From an uncultured Pseudomonadota bacterium (GTDB lineage: Bacteria > Pseudomonadota > Gammaproteobacteria > Steroidobacterales > Steroidobacteraceae), in NCBI GenBank assembly GCA_902826575.1, contig CADEFJ010000001.1, positions 1-64,000 of the forward strand: a DNA stretch of 64,000 bases, written 5' to 3'. The notes under the pieces were generated by a model that worked only from the letters and a program-made list of their open reading frames with translations, made no database searches and was not told where the DNA came from. This document shows positions 44,295-55,994 of the stretch, piece by piece (within the stretch, counting starts at the first letter, position 1; every line of letters starts with the position of its first letter). The translations under genes and the position numbers were made by a program.

Positions 44295-44335
44295 TAGAAT
44301 CCGCGCTCTTTTTTGGCCGCCCCAGGCGGGGCGGC
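44295..44335 (+). promoter_or_regulatory. rpsP operon -10 and leader hairpin
   Basis: TAGAAT (44295-44300) is a likely -10. It is followed by a T-run (44309-44314) and a perfect hairpin, GCCGCCCC (44316-44323), loop AGGC, GGGGCGGC (44328-44335), 15 nt before the rpsP ATG. The T-run is on the wrong side for a terminator of ffh, so the hairpin looks like a 5' leader structure. Confidence 0.45.
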
Positions 44336-44350
44336 GAGCAAACGGGAATT

Positions 44351-44605
44351 ATGGTCACGATTCGTCTTACGCGGCGCGGTGCGAAAAACTCGCCGTTTTA
44401 TCATGTGGTGGTTACGGACAGCCGCAAGCGCCAGGGCGGCAAGAGCCTCGAGCAGGTCGGGTATTTCAACCCGGTCGCGCGCAAGGGCGACACGAAGCTG
44501 AAGCTCGATCTGCCCCGCATCGACCATTGGGTCGGCAAGGGCGCGAAGCCTTCGGTGCGTGTCGCCACGCTCGTCTCGGATTACCGCAAGCAAGCAGCGG
44601 CCTGA
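44351..44605 (+). CDS. rpsP: 30S ribosomal protein S16
   Basis: The 84-aa S16 starts MVTIRLTRRGAKNSPFYHVVVTDSR and contains RIEQVGYFNP-like LEQVGYFNPVARKG and LPRIDHWVGKGAKPSVRVATL. It assists early 30S assembly. The sequence before the ATG (gcaaacgggaatt) has only a weak Shine-Dalgarno. The stop overlaps a CTG that probably starts rimM. Confidence 0.97.
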   Translation: MVTIRLTRRGAKNSPFYHVVVTDSRKRQGGKSLEQVGYFNPVARKGDTKLKLDLPRIDHWVGKGAKPSVRVATLVSDYRKQAAA

Positions 44606-45111
44606 CGACTACGGCACCACGGGTCGAGATCGGGCGCATCGGTGCGCCGTACGGGGTGCGCGGCTTCAGCCACGTGGACTCGTTTACCGATCCGCCGGAG
44701 CTGTTGTCGGAGATGCGCAGCTGGCAGCTGCGCTCGGTGCAGGGCGTGGTGAGCGGGTACGAGGTGGCCGAGATGCGTGCCCACGGGGCGCGCTTCGTGG
44801 CGCGCCTCGTCGGGGTCGATTCGCGCGAAGACGCGGCGCGACTCACGGGCGCCGTGATCGAGGTCGAGCGCGAGGCGCTCCCGGATCCCGGCGAGAAGCA
44901 GCACTACTGGGTCGACCTGATCGGCCTTGCGGTGCGCAACGTGGAAGGCGAGGCACTCGGGCGCGTCGATCATTTCGTCGAGGCGCCAGCGAATGATGTG
45001 ATGGTGGTGCGCGGCGAGCGCGAACACTGGGTGCCGGTCACGCCGCAGCACCTCGTGAAGGTGGATCGCGACGCAGGCACGATCATCGTGGACTGGCCCG
45101 CGGATTTCTGA
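44602..45111 (+). CDS. rimM: Ribosome maturation factor RimM
   Basis: Assists maturation of the 30S head and binds S19. The product has the RimM N-domain start VEIGRIGAPYGVRGFSHVDSF, then GARFVARLVGVDSREDAARLTGAVIEV. The PRC-barrel half has YWVDLIGLAVRNVEGEALGRV and VPVTPQHLVKVDRDAGTIIVDWP. No ATG, GTG or TTG exists in frame between the rpsP stop and VEIG. The nearest standard one is TTG 44527, which would add 25 foreign residues. CTG 44602, overlapping the rpsP stop as CTGA, is the best start (169 aa). Identity is sure, start inferred. Confidence 0.93.
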   Translation: MTTTAPRVEIGRIGAPYGVRGFSHVDSFTDPPELLSEMRSWQLRSVQGVVSGYEVAEMRAHGARFVARLVGVDSREDAARLTGAVIEVEREALPDPGEKQHYWVDLIGLAVRNVEGEALGRVDHFVEAPANDVMVVRGEREHWVPVTPQHLVKVDRDAGTIIVDWPADF

Positions 45112-45126
45112 TCCAGGGGCAGGGCA

Positions 45127-45888
45127 ATGCAGATTGAAGTCGTGACGCTGTTTCCGGAGATGATCCGGCAGGCACTCGGCTTCGGCATCGTGGGGCGCGC
45201 GATCGAGCGCGGGCTCGTGCAGGTGGGCACGGAGGACCCGCGCGCGCACACGCACGATGTGCATCGCACGGTCGACGACCGGCCGTACGGCGGCGGGCCC
45301 GGCATGGTGCTGAAGCCTGAGCCGATGGCCGCGGCGATCGATGCTGCGGTGGCGCGCGCGCCGCGCGGCGCACCGAAGGTGTACCTTTCGGCGCAGGGTG
45401 AACCGTTCAGCCAGCGGCTCGCCCATGAGTTGGCGGCTTTCGACGGCCTGGTGCTGGTCGCGGGCCGCTACGAAGGCGTGGACGAGCGCGTGATTGCATC
45501 GCGCATCGACCGCGAAGTGTCGCTCGGCGACTTCGTGTTGTCGGGTGGCGAGGTGCCGGCACTGGCGGTGATCGACGCGGTGGCGCGTCTCCTGCCGGGA
45601 GTGCTGGGCGATGCGCGCTCGAGCGTCGAGGATTCGTTTTCGGACGGACTCCTCGACTGGCCGCACTACACGCGGCCGGTGCAGTTCGAGGGGCGGGCGG
45701 TGCCCGCGGTTTTGCAGCAGGGCAACCACGCCGACATCCGGCGCTGGCGGCTGAAGCAGGCGGTGGCGCGCACCTGGCGACGCCGGCCGGATTTGATAGC
45801 GAGGGGTGGGCTCGGCCGCGAGGCGAGTGAACTCCTGAACGAGTTTCTCGAGGAAGAACGACATGGCCAACATCATTCAGCAGATTGA
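45127..45888 (+). CDS. trmD: tRNA (guanine37-N1)-methyltransferase
   Basis: SPOUT-knot enzyme making m1G37 in tRNAs with a G at 36, which prevents +1 frameshifts. The 253-aa protein has [47 protein letters not shown] and [27 protein letters not shown], the SAM-binding knot. RPDLI near the C-terminus also fits. The gene runs 26 bp into rplS, a long overlap for this pair. Confidence 0.97.
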   Translation: MQIEVVTLFPEMIRQALGFGIVGRAIERGLVQVGTEDPRAHTHDVHRTVDDRPYGGGPGMVLKPEPMAAAIDAAVARAPRGAPKVYLSAQGEPFSQRLAHELAAFDGLVLVAGRYEGVDERVIASRIDREVSLGDFVLSGGEVPALAVIDAVARLLPGVLGDARSSVEDSFSDGLLDWPHYTRPVQFEGRAVPAVLQQGNHADIRRWRLKQAVARTWRRRPDLIARGGLGREASELLNEFLEEERHGQHHSAD

Positions 45889-46207
45889 ACAGAGCCGCAT
45901 GACCCGCAAGGTCCCGGCATTCCGCCCTGGCGACACCGTCGTCGTGCAGGTGAAAGTGGTCGAAGGCGACCGCGAGCGTGTGCAGGCTTACGAGGGCGTG
46001 GTGATCGCGATCAGCAATCGCGGCCTGAATTCCTCGTTCACCGTGCGCAAGATCAGCCATGGCGAGGGTGTCGAACGCGTGTTCCAGACCCACAGCCCGG
46101 CGATCGCGGGCATCCAGGTGAAGCGTCGCGGCAACGTGCGCCGCGCCAAGCTGTACTACCTGCGCGACCTGTCGGGCAAGGCGGCGAGAATCGAAGAGAA
46201 GCTCTGA
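45863..46207 (+). CDS. rplS: 50S ribosomal protein L19
   Basis: The 114-aa L19 has [30 protein letters not shown], the [16 protein letters not shown] core and [25 protein letters not shown]. It lies at the 30S-50S interface. The ATG is inside the trmD 3' end, with a GAGGAAGAA purine run just upstream serving as ribosome site. Confidence 0.97.
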   Translation: MANIIQQIEQSRMTRKVPAFRPGDTVVVQVKVVEGDRERVQAYEGVVIAISNRGLNSSFTVRKISHGEGVERVFQTHSPAIAGIQVKRRGNVRRAKLYYLRDLSGKAARIEEKL

Positions 46208-46241
46208 CCAAGAGGCTCTTCGCTTACTGAGGAGACTCACT

Positions 46242-48083
46242 GTGCGGGCATTCTTCGGCGCGTTGTGGCGCGGCCTCGACGGGTTACGCAAGTTCCTGCA
46301 CCTGGTGCTGTTGCTGCTCCTGTTCGGCATCGTCCTCGGCGCGCTGCGCACGACGATCCCGGTGCTGCCTTCGAAGGCGGCGCTGGTAATCCGGCCCGAG
46401 GGGCAGATCGTCGAGCAGCTCACCGGGGACCCGTTCGCCCGCGCCATTGAAAAGCTGCAGGGCGGCCTGCGCAGCGAAACGCTGGTCTGGGACCTCGCCG
46501 ACGCGATAATCGCCGCCCGCGATGACGATCGCATCCAGGCGCTGGTGCTCGACCTCGACCGGTTCACCGGCGCCGGCCAACCCACCTTGCAGGAGCTCAC
46601 CCGGGCAATCGACACCTTTCGTACATCAGGCAAGAAGGTGATTGCACAGGGCTCGGTTTACTTGCAGGCCCAGTACTACCTCGCAGCCCATGCCGACGAG
46701 ATCTACGTCGATCCGCTCGGGTTCGTGCTGATCGATGGCTACGACCGCTACGTGATGTACTACAAGGGCGCCCTCGACAAGCTCGGCGTCGACATGAACG
46801 TATTTCGCGTCGGTGCATACAAGAGCGCGGTCGAGCCCTACACGCGTACCGACATGTCCGCCGAGGACCGCGAGGAGTCGCTCGCCTATCTCGGCGCGCT
46901 GTGGAGCGGCTACCAGGAACAAGTGCAGAAGGCGCGCCAGTTGCCAGCCGATGCGATCACGAAGTATGTCGCGGGCGTCGCCGGCGCGCTGGCCGGGCAG
47001 GGCGGCGACGGGGCGAAACTGGCGCTCGACGCCGGTCTCGTCACCGGCATCCGCACCTCGATCGAGGTCGAGGACGAGGTGAGCGAGCTCGTCGGCCGGG
47101 ACGATGACAACGACAGCTATCGCAGTGTCGACGTCAATGACTACCTGCGGGTGGTACACGCCGAAGAGAAGCTCAGGAGTGACGGCAAGCCGGTCATCGG
47201 CGTGGTGGTCGCTGCCGGGGAGATGCTCGATGGTTTCCAGCCGGGCGGTACGATCGGCGGCGAATCGACGGCGCGGCTGATTCGCGAGGCGCGGCTCGAC
47301 GACAACGTCAAGGCGCTGTTGCTGCGCATCGACAGTCCCGGTGGCAGCATGTTCGCCGCCGAGCAGATCCACCGCGAGATCGAGGCGCTGAAGGCCGTGG
47401 GCAAGCCGGTCATCGTCTCGATGGGCGACCTGGCGGCGTCGGGCGGTTACTACATCGCCGCGCCGGCCGACGAGATCTGGGCGCAGCCGACCACGATCAC
47501 GGGTTCCATCGGCATCTTCGCGACGATCCCGACCGTCAATCGCACGCTCGACAAGATCGGGGTCTCGGTCGACGGTGTCGGCACGACCGAATGGTCGGGC
47601 CAGCTGCGGATCGATCGTCCGATAGGCAAGGAAGCGGGCCAGTTCCTGCAGGCGACCATCGAACACGGCTATGCCGTGTTCCTCGATCGGGTCGCCGCCG
47701 GTCGCGGCAAGACGCGCGAGGAAGTCGACACGATCGCGCAGGGGCGCGTGTGGGCCGGTATCGATGCGAAGCGCGTCGGCCTCGTCGACCATCTCGGCGG
47801 GTTCGACGATGCGCTTGGCGCTGCCGCGGCCCTCGCCGGCGTCGACGAGGGCGGGTATGACGTGGAGTTCATCGAGCCGAGCCTGTCCTGGGCCGAGGAA
47901 CTCGCGCTGCAGGTGAAGACGCGCGCGGTCCTGGCGTTTGCGGGCGCCGGTGGCCGCTTGCCCGGCTCGGCGCTCGCGCGGGTCGCGCGGCAATTCGATC
48001 CGGTTGCCGCCGAACTCGAGCGGTGGAGCCGGCTGTCTTCCGCGAACCACCTGTACGCGTACTGCTTCTGCCTCGCGCAGTAG
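46242..48083 (+). CDS. sppA: Signal peptide peptidase SppA, 67K type
   Basis: Membrane-bound serine protease that digests cleaved signal peptides. The 613-aa protein has an N-terminal transmembrane segment (FLHLVLLLLLFGIVLGALRT) and two tandem S49 domains. The catalytic lysine is in GAYKSAVEP near residue 194, and the nucleophile serine is in DLAASGGYYIAAPAD near 399, like K209/S409 of E. coli. GTG 46242 has GAGGAG 8 nt upstream. It stands between rplS and the convergent kbl. Confidence 0.94.
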   Translation: MRAFFGALWRGLDGLRKFLHLVLLLLLFGIVLGALRTTIPVLPSKAALVIRPEGQIVEQLTGDPFARAIEKLQGGLRSETLVWDLADAIIAARDDDRIQALVLDLDRFTGAGQPTLQELTRAIDTFRTSGKKVIAQGSVYLQAQYYLAAHADEIYVDPLGFVLIDGYDRYVMYYKGALDKLGVDMNVFRVGAYKSAVEPYTRTDMSAEDREESLAYLGALWSGYQEQVQKARQLPADAITKYVAGVAGALAGQGGDGAKLALDAGLVTGIRTSIEVEDEVSELVGRDDDNDSYRSVDVNDYLRVVHAEEKLRSDGKPVIGVVVAAGEMLDGFQPGGTIGGESTARLIREARLDDNVKALLLRIDSPGGSMFAAEQIHREIEALKAVGKPVIVSMGDLAASGGYYIAAPADEIWAQPTTITGSIGIFATIPTVNRTLDKIGVSVDGVGTTEWSGQLRIDRPIGKEAGQFLQATIEHGYAVFLDRVAAGRGKTREEVDTIAQGRVWAGIDAKRVGLVDHLGGFDDALGAAAALAGVDEGGYDVEFIEPSLSWAEELALQVKTRAVLAFAGAGGRLPGSALARVARQFDPVAAELERWSRLSSANHLYAYCFCLAQ

Positions 48084-48109
48084 GCGCAACCGCAGGCTGA
48101 CGGCGCCGG

Positions 48110-49282
<1,173 letters not shown>

Positions 49283-49287
49283 GACGC

Positions 49288-49295
49288 ATTATACT
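49288..49295. promoter_or_regulatory. Bidirectional -10 element between kbl and yhhQ
   Basis: The octamer ATTATACT gives TATACT (49290-49295) towards yhhQ, 8 nt before its ATG, and TATAAT on the minus strand (49293-49288) towards kbl, 5 nt before its ATG. The two start codons are only 21 bp apart. Both mRNAs would be leaderless or nearly so. The same octamer, inverted, lies between queG and nnr. Confidence 0.6.
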
Positions 49296-49303
49296 GCCGC
49301 ACG

Positions 49304-50068
49304 ATGCGCACCACCGACCCACGCGGCACGCGGCTGTTCCTGGCGCTGGCCGGCTTCTTCCTCACCAATGCGCTGCTCGCCGAATTCGTCGGCGTGAAGA
49401 TCTTCGCACTCGAGGCGACCATCGGCGCCGAGCCCTTCCATTGGCAGCTGTTCGGCGTGGGCGGCACGCTGAATTTCACCGCGGGCGTGCTGCTGTGGCC
49501 GTTCGTCTTCATCATGACGGACATCATCAACGAGTACTACGGCATGCGCGGCGTGCGCTTCATTTCATGGCTCGCCGTCGGCTGCATCTCCTACGCCTTC
49601 ATTGCCGCCTATGCGGCGATCTCGCTCGCGCCGGCCGGCTTCTGGCTCGACACGCATGCCGCGCTCGGGGTCCCTGACGTGCAGCGCGCCTTTGCGCTGA
49701 TTTTCGGCCAGGGCATGTGGACGATCGGCGGCTCGCTGGTCGCTTTCATGATCGGCCAGATCATCGACGTGCTGATTTTCCACCGCATCAGGCTCCTGAC
49801 AGGCGAGCGCTTCGTGTGGTTGCGCGCCACCGGCTCGACCGCCGTCTCGCAGCTGATCGACAGCTTCATCGTGCTCTACATCGCGTTCGTGCTCGGGCCC
49901 CAGCAGTGGCCCATGGGGCAGTTCCTCGCCGTCGGCACCGTCAACTATGCCTACAAGATGGGAGCCGCCATTGCGCTGATACCGCTGCTGTACCTGTCGC
50001 GTGCGTGCATCGAGCGCTACCTCGGCAAGGCCGAAGCAGGCCGCCTGCGGCAGGCGGCGGCGATCTGA
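49304..50068 (+). CDS. yhhQ: Queuosine precursor transporter (YhhQ/VUT family)
   Basis: Inner-membrane transporter for queuosine precursors (preQ0/preQ1) in the YhhQ/VUT family. The 254-aa protein has about six helices, with FLTNALLAEFVGVKIFAL, GVLLWPFVFIMTDIINEYYG (a family signature), FMIGQIIDVLIFHRIRLLTGERFVWLRATGSTAVSQLIDSFIVLYIAFV and YLGKAEA at the end. With QueG in the window this supports salvage-based queuosine formation. No preQ0 synthesis genes are present here. Confidence 0.9.
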   Translation: MRTTDPRGTRLFLALAGFFLTNALLAEFVGVKIFALEATIGAEPFHWQLFGVGGTLNFTAGVLLWPFVFIMTDIINEYYGMRGVRFISWLAVGCISYAFIAAYAAISLAPAGFWLDTHAALGVPDVQRAFALIFGQGMWTIGGSLVAFMIGQIIDVLIFHRIRLLTGERFVWLRATGSTAVSQLIDSFIVLYIAFVLGPQQWPMGQFLAVGTVNYAYKMGAAIALIPLLYLSRACIERYLGKAEAGRLRQAAAI

Positions 50069-50087
50069 TCCCGGCTCCGGGGCACTA

Positions 50088-50093
50088 TATAAT
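50088..50093 (+). promoter_or_regulatory. -10 element of the DUF481 gene
   Basis: TATAAT lies 27 nt before the ATG at 50121. Unlike the leaderless cases, this gene also has a GGAG Shine-Dalgarno 8 nt before the ATG. No clear -35 is seen. Confidence 0.5.
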
Positions 50094-50120
50094 TCCCGCT
50101 TTCATCAACTGGAGACAGGC

Positions 50121-50840
50121 ATGCGTGTATCAGCTGCATGGGCGGCGCTTGCGGGAATCGTGGCGGTGGCGCCCGCCTTTGCGGATTGGGAGGGCCAGCT
50201 GGAGGCCGGCATCGTGTTCTCGCGAGGCAACACCGAGACCACCACGGCCAACGGCAAGCTCGACATGGCGAAAGAACTCGAGCAGTGGAAGCACTCGGCC
50301 TATCTCGCGGCACTTTATGCCGAGAGCGAGAACAGCCTGATCAACGAAGTCGAAACCACCGCCGAGCGCTACGAAGGCCGATGGCAGTCGGACTACAAGT
50401 TCACGCCGCGCGCATTCTGGTTCGGCGGCCTGCGTTACGAGCGCGACGAATTCAGCGGCTTCGCCTACCAGGCATCGGCGACCACCGGTCTCGGCTATCG
50501 CTTCATCGACACCGATCGCACCAAGTTCTACGGCCAGGCCGGTGTCGGTTACCGGCAAATCGAGGACGCGCTGACCGGCGAGACCAGCGACGAGATCATC
50601 TTCCGCGGCGACCTCGGCTACGAAATGCAGCTCACCGCCAATACCAAGCTGACCGACAAGCTCATCGTCGAGGCCGGCGCGGACAATACCTTCGTCGGCA
50701 ACGATCTGGCGTTGCAGGTGGCCATGTCCGAGCGGTTCGGACTCTCGCTCGGCTACGCCGTGCGCCATAACACCGATCCGCCGCCGGGACTCGAGAAGAC
50801 CGATACACTGATGACGGTCAACCTGACTTACTCCTTCTAG
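50121..50840 (+). CDS. DUF481 (YdiY-like) outer-membrane beta-barrel protein
   Basis: A 239-aa exported protein with a signal peptide ending AVAPAFA-DW and then alternating beta strands. DUF481 features are WEGQLEAGIVFSRGNTETTTANGKLDM, EGRWQSDYKFTPRAFWFGGLRYERDEF, GLGYRFIDTDRTKFYGQAGVGY and the closing strand LMTVNLTYSF, which ends in the aromatic residue used for outer-membrane insertion. The function is unknown; some members are called salt-induced. putA starts 9 bp downstream. Confidence 0.88.
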   Translation: MRVSAAWAALAGIVAVAPAFADWEGQLEAGIVFSRGNTETTTANGKLDMAKELEQWKHSAYLAALYAESENSLINEVETTAERYEGRWQSDYKFTPRAFWFGGLRYERDEFSGFAYQASATTGLGYRFIDTDRTKFYGQAGVGYRQIEDALTGETSDEIIFRGDLGYEMQLTANTKLTDKLIVEAGADNTFVGNDLALQVAMSERFGLSLGYAVRHNTDPPPGLEKTDTLMTVNLTYSF

Positions 50841-50849
50841 GACATCGTC

Positions 50850-53800
50850 ATGCGCGAATCCGGGGTCGGCGCGGCAATCAATGCGCTCTGGCTTGCACCG
50901 GAGGAACCGCTGGTGCGCTCGCTCGCGGACCGGGCGCGGCTCGAGCCCGCGGCGCGCGCACGCGTGACGGCTCGCGCCCTCGACCTGGTCGAGCGGGTGC
51001 GCGCCGCAAGCTCGAGCGGCAGCTCACTCGATGCGTTCCTGCGCGAGTACAGCCTCGCCTCGCGCGAGGGCGTGATCCTGATGTGCCTCGCCGAGGCGTT
51101 GTTGCGCATTCCCGACGCGGAGACCGCCGACCGCCTGATCGCCGACAAGATCACCGCCGGCGACTGGTCCGATCACCTGGGCGACAGCGAATCGCTGTTC
51201 GTGAATGCCTCGACCTGGGGACTGATGCTGACCGGCCGGGTGGTGCAGGTGCAGGCCGAATCGATCGACTCGACGCGCAACTGGTTCGGGCGGCTGGCGA
51301 GCCGCATCGGCGAGCCGGTGGCACGCGCCGCGCTCCGGCAATCGATGAAGATCCTCGGACACCAGTTCGTCATGGGGCGCTCGATCGGGGAAGCGCTCGA
51401 GCGCGCCGGCGGCAAGCGCGAGCGCGCCTACCGCTACTCATTCGACATGCTGGGCGAGGCGGCGCTCACGGCCGCGGACGCCGAGCGCTATTTCGACAAG
51501 TATCGCGCGGCGATCGGTGCCCTGGCAGCGGCTGCTGCCGGCGCGAAGCACGATGGGACGGGCGGCATCGAGGCGGCCCACAGCATCTCGGTAAAGCTTT
51601 CGGCGTTGCATCCGCGCTATGAGTTTGCGCAGCGCGAACGCGTGCTCGCCGAACTCACGCCACAGTTGCTCGAACTGGCAAGGCTCGCGCGCGAGGGCGC
51701 CATCGGCCTCACCGTCGACGCCGAGGAAGCCGACCGGCTCGAGCTGTCGCTCGAACTCGTCGACGCCGTGCTCACCGATCCGGTGACGCAGGGTTACGAC
51801 GGCTTTGGCCTGGCCGTACAGGCGTACCAGAAGCGCGCGCCGCAGGTGCTCGACTGGCTCGCTGATCGCGCCGCTGCATTGAACCGCAAGCTGTGCGTGC
51901 GCCTCGTCAAGGGCGCCTACTGGGACAGCGAGGTCAAGCGTGCGCAGGAGCGCGGCCTGCCGTCCTATCCGGTGTACACGCGCAAGGCGAATACCGACGT
52001 GGCCTACCTCGCCTGCGCGCGACGCCTGGCGGCAGCGAAAGGCGTGATCCACCCGCAGCTCGCAACCCACAACGCACACACCGTGGCCTATGTCGCCGAA
52101 GTGTTCGCCGCGGCCGGTGCACCCTTCGAGTTCCAGCGCCTGCATGGCATGGGCGAGGAACTCTACGAGCATGTGGTCGGTGGCGAGTGGGGCGACCATC
52201 CATGCCGCGTGTACGCGCCGGTGGGTGCGCATGCCGACCTGCTGCCGTACCTGGTGCGCCGCCTGCTGGAGAATGGCGCCAACACGTCGTTCGTCAATCG
52301 CCTCGTTGACGCGAGCCTGCCGGCCGAGTCGGTGGTGGCGGACCCGGTGGCGGACGTCGACGCCGCGGTCCAGCTCAGTCATCCGCGCATTGCGCTGCCG
52401 CCGGATCTTTATGGCGCCGAGCGCCGCAATTCACTCGGCGCCAACCTCGCCGATGGCCGCGAGGTAGCGGCCTTGCACGCGGCATGCGCGCGCAGTCGCG
52501 CCGAGCGCTGGCATGCGGCGCCACTGCTGGCAGACGGCGCGCCCGGCAGCGCGGGACCCACGCACGACATCGTCAACCCGGCCGACGAACGCGACGTCGT
52601 CGGCACGGTGACCCAGGCAAGCGCGGCGCAGGTGAACCACGCGCTCGCCGCGGCACTCGCCGCGCACGAGCGCTGGGATGCGCAGGGCGGCGCGGCGCGC
52701 GCCGCGATGCTCGAGCGTGCCGCGGACCTGATGGCGGCGGAACGCGCGAGCCTTGTCGTCCGTTGCGTGCGCGAAGCCGGCAAGTCGTTGCCGGACAGCA
52801 TCGCCGAAGTGCGCGAGGCGGAGGATTTCCTGCGCTATTACGCTGCCCGCGCGCGCGCCGAGTTCGAAGGCGAGGCATCGCTGCCGGGGCCGACCGGTGA
52901 GCGCAATGTCCTGCGCCTGCGCGGACGCGGGGTCTTCGGTTGCATCAGTCCGTGGAATTTCCCGGTGGCCATCTACACCGGCCAGGTGGCGGCCGCACTT
53001 GCGGCCGGCAATGCCGTGCTTGCCAAGCCTGCCGAGCAGACGCCGTTGTGCGCCGCGCGCGTCACCGAGCTGCTGCACGCGGCCGGGGTGCCGCGCAATG
53101 TGCTGCAGTTCCTGCCGGGCGAGGGGGCGATCGTCGGCGCGGCGCTTGCCGCGCACGATGACATCGCCGGCATCTGCTTCACGGGCTCGACCGACACGGC
53201 GCGCGCCATCGAGCGCTCGATGGCGGCACGCAAGGGTGCGATCGGCACGCTGATCGCGGAGACCGGCGGCGTAAATGCCATGATCGTCGACAGTTCGGCG
53301 CTTGCCGAACACGTGGTGCTCGACGCCGTGGCGTCCGGCTTCAACAGCGCGGGCCAGCGCTGCTCGGCGCTGCGCCTGCTGATCGTGCAGGAAGAGATCG
53401 CGCCGCGCGTGCTCGACATGCTGGCGGGCTTCATGGACGAGCTCGTGGTGGGCGATCCCGCGCTGCTCGCCACCGATGTCGGCCCGGTGATCGACAGCGA
53501 GGCCCTCGGGATGCTTGAGACCCATGCCGCGAAGGTGAGTGCCGGGGCACGCTGGTCGCATCGCGTGACGCTGCCCGCGTCGTTGCCGCCGGGGCGGTTC
53601 TTTGCGCCGCTCGCCGTCGAGATCGGACGCATCGAGGACCTCGAGCGCGAAGTGTTCGGCCCGATCGTGCATGTGGTGCGCTACCGGGCCGAGGACATCG
53701 ACGCCGTGGTGGATGCGGTGAACGCACGCGGCTACGGGCTCACGCTTGGCGTGCAGACGCGCATCGACTCGCTCGCGCAGCGGATCGCGCGCCGCGCGCG

Positions 53801-53998
53801 CGTCGGCAACGTCTACGTGAACCGCAACATGATCGGCGCCGTGGTCGGCGTGCAGCCCTTTGGCGGCTGTGGCCTTTCGGGCACTGGTCCCAAGGCCGGC
53901 GGACCGCATTACTTGCATCGCTTCGCAACCGAGCAGACCATCACCGTCAACACCGCCGCGGTGGGCGGCAACGCCACCCTCCTGTCCCTCACCGAGCA

Positions 53999-54002
<4 letters not shown>
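50850..54002 (+). CDS. putA: Bifunctional proline dehydrogenase / P5C dehydrogenase
   Basis: Oxidises proline to glutamate in two steps with substrate channelling. The 1050-aa protein has an FAD-binding PRODH barrel (about residues 150-460), with [18 protein letters not shown] and ATHNAHTV. An aldehyde dehydrogenase half (about 510-1030) has [45 protein letters not shown], the catalytic Cys838 in [12 protein letters not shown] and [12 protein letters not shown]. It lacks the ribbon-helix-helix domain of trifunctional PutA, so it should not repress its own gene. ATG 50850 follows the DUF481 gene by 9 bp; the end overlaps sdaA as ATGA. Confidence 0.95.
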
Positions 54003-55402
<1,400 letters not shown>

Positions 55403-55413
55403 GGCGCACCAAT

Positions 55414-55845
55414 CTAGCGCTCGAATTTCGTCGACAGGATGACCGAGGAGGTCGTGCGCTCGACGCCCTCGATCGCGCCGATGCGATCGGTCAGCTCATC
55501 CATGTCACCGACGCTCGGGACCACGCCCATCGCGACCAGGTCCCAGGCGCCGCTCACCGAATGCAGGCTGCGCACCTCGGGCATCGCCCTCAGCGCCGCG
55601 ACCACCGCGGGCATCTGCTTCTGCAGCACCGTGATCAGGATGTGCGCACGGACGCGGCCGCGCTCGTAGTCATCGCCCACTCGCACGGTGTAGCCGGTGA
55701 TCACGCCCTGGCGCTCCAGGCGCTCGATGCGGCTCTGCACCGTGGTCCGCGACAGCTTGAGATGGCGGGCGATCTCGGCCGTGGACGCGCGCGCGTTCTC
55801 GCGCAGCACGGACAGGAGTTGCTCGTCGGCAGGTGTCAGTCTCAT
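55414..55845 (-). CDS. Lrp/AsnC-family transcriptional regulator
   Basis: A 143-aa amino-acid-responsive regulator. The N-terminal winged helix has TPADEQLLSVLRENARASTAEIARHLKLSRTTVQSRIERLERQGVI (about residues 4-48). The C-terminal RAM effector domain has AHILITVLQ and VRSLHSVSGAWDLVAMGVVPSVGDMDELTDRIGAIEGVERTTSSVIL. It diverges from the class III aminotransferase gene across 149 bp, so that gene is its likely target. Its 3' end nearly meets that of sdaA. Confidence 0.92.
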   Translation of the reverse strand: MRLTPADEQLLSVLRENARASTAEIARHLKLSRTTVQSRIERLERQGVITGYTVRVGDDYERGRVRAHILITVLQKQMPAVVAALRAMPEVRSLHSVSGAWDLVAMGVVPSVGDMDELTDRIGAIEGVERTTSSVILSTKFER

Positions 55846-55994
55846 ACCAGTGGCCGTTGTCGTCGATTCGACGAAATATTACGCGATTTTGCGCAAAACG
55901 CACCTTCTAAATGACGACGCAGGCCCGGATAATGAACAATTGTCGGCCGTGGACCCGCGGTCCCTGACCGACGCCCCGGCACGAGGATCAGCCC
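55846..55994. promoter_or_regulatory. Divergent control region, lrp-type gene / aminotransferase
   Basis: This 149-bp gap has an AT-rich core (about 55870-55930), unusual for this sequence. On the minus strand TAATAT near 55877-55882 is a possible -10 for the regulator. On the plus strand GATAATGAACAATT near 55928-55941 could serve the aminotransferase. AT-rich stretches of this kind are typical Lrp-family targets, but no clear repeated box is seen. Confidence 0.4.
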
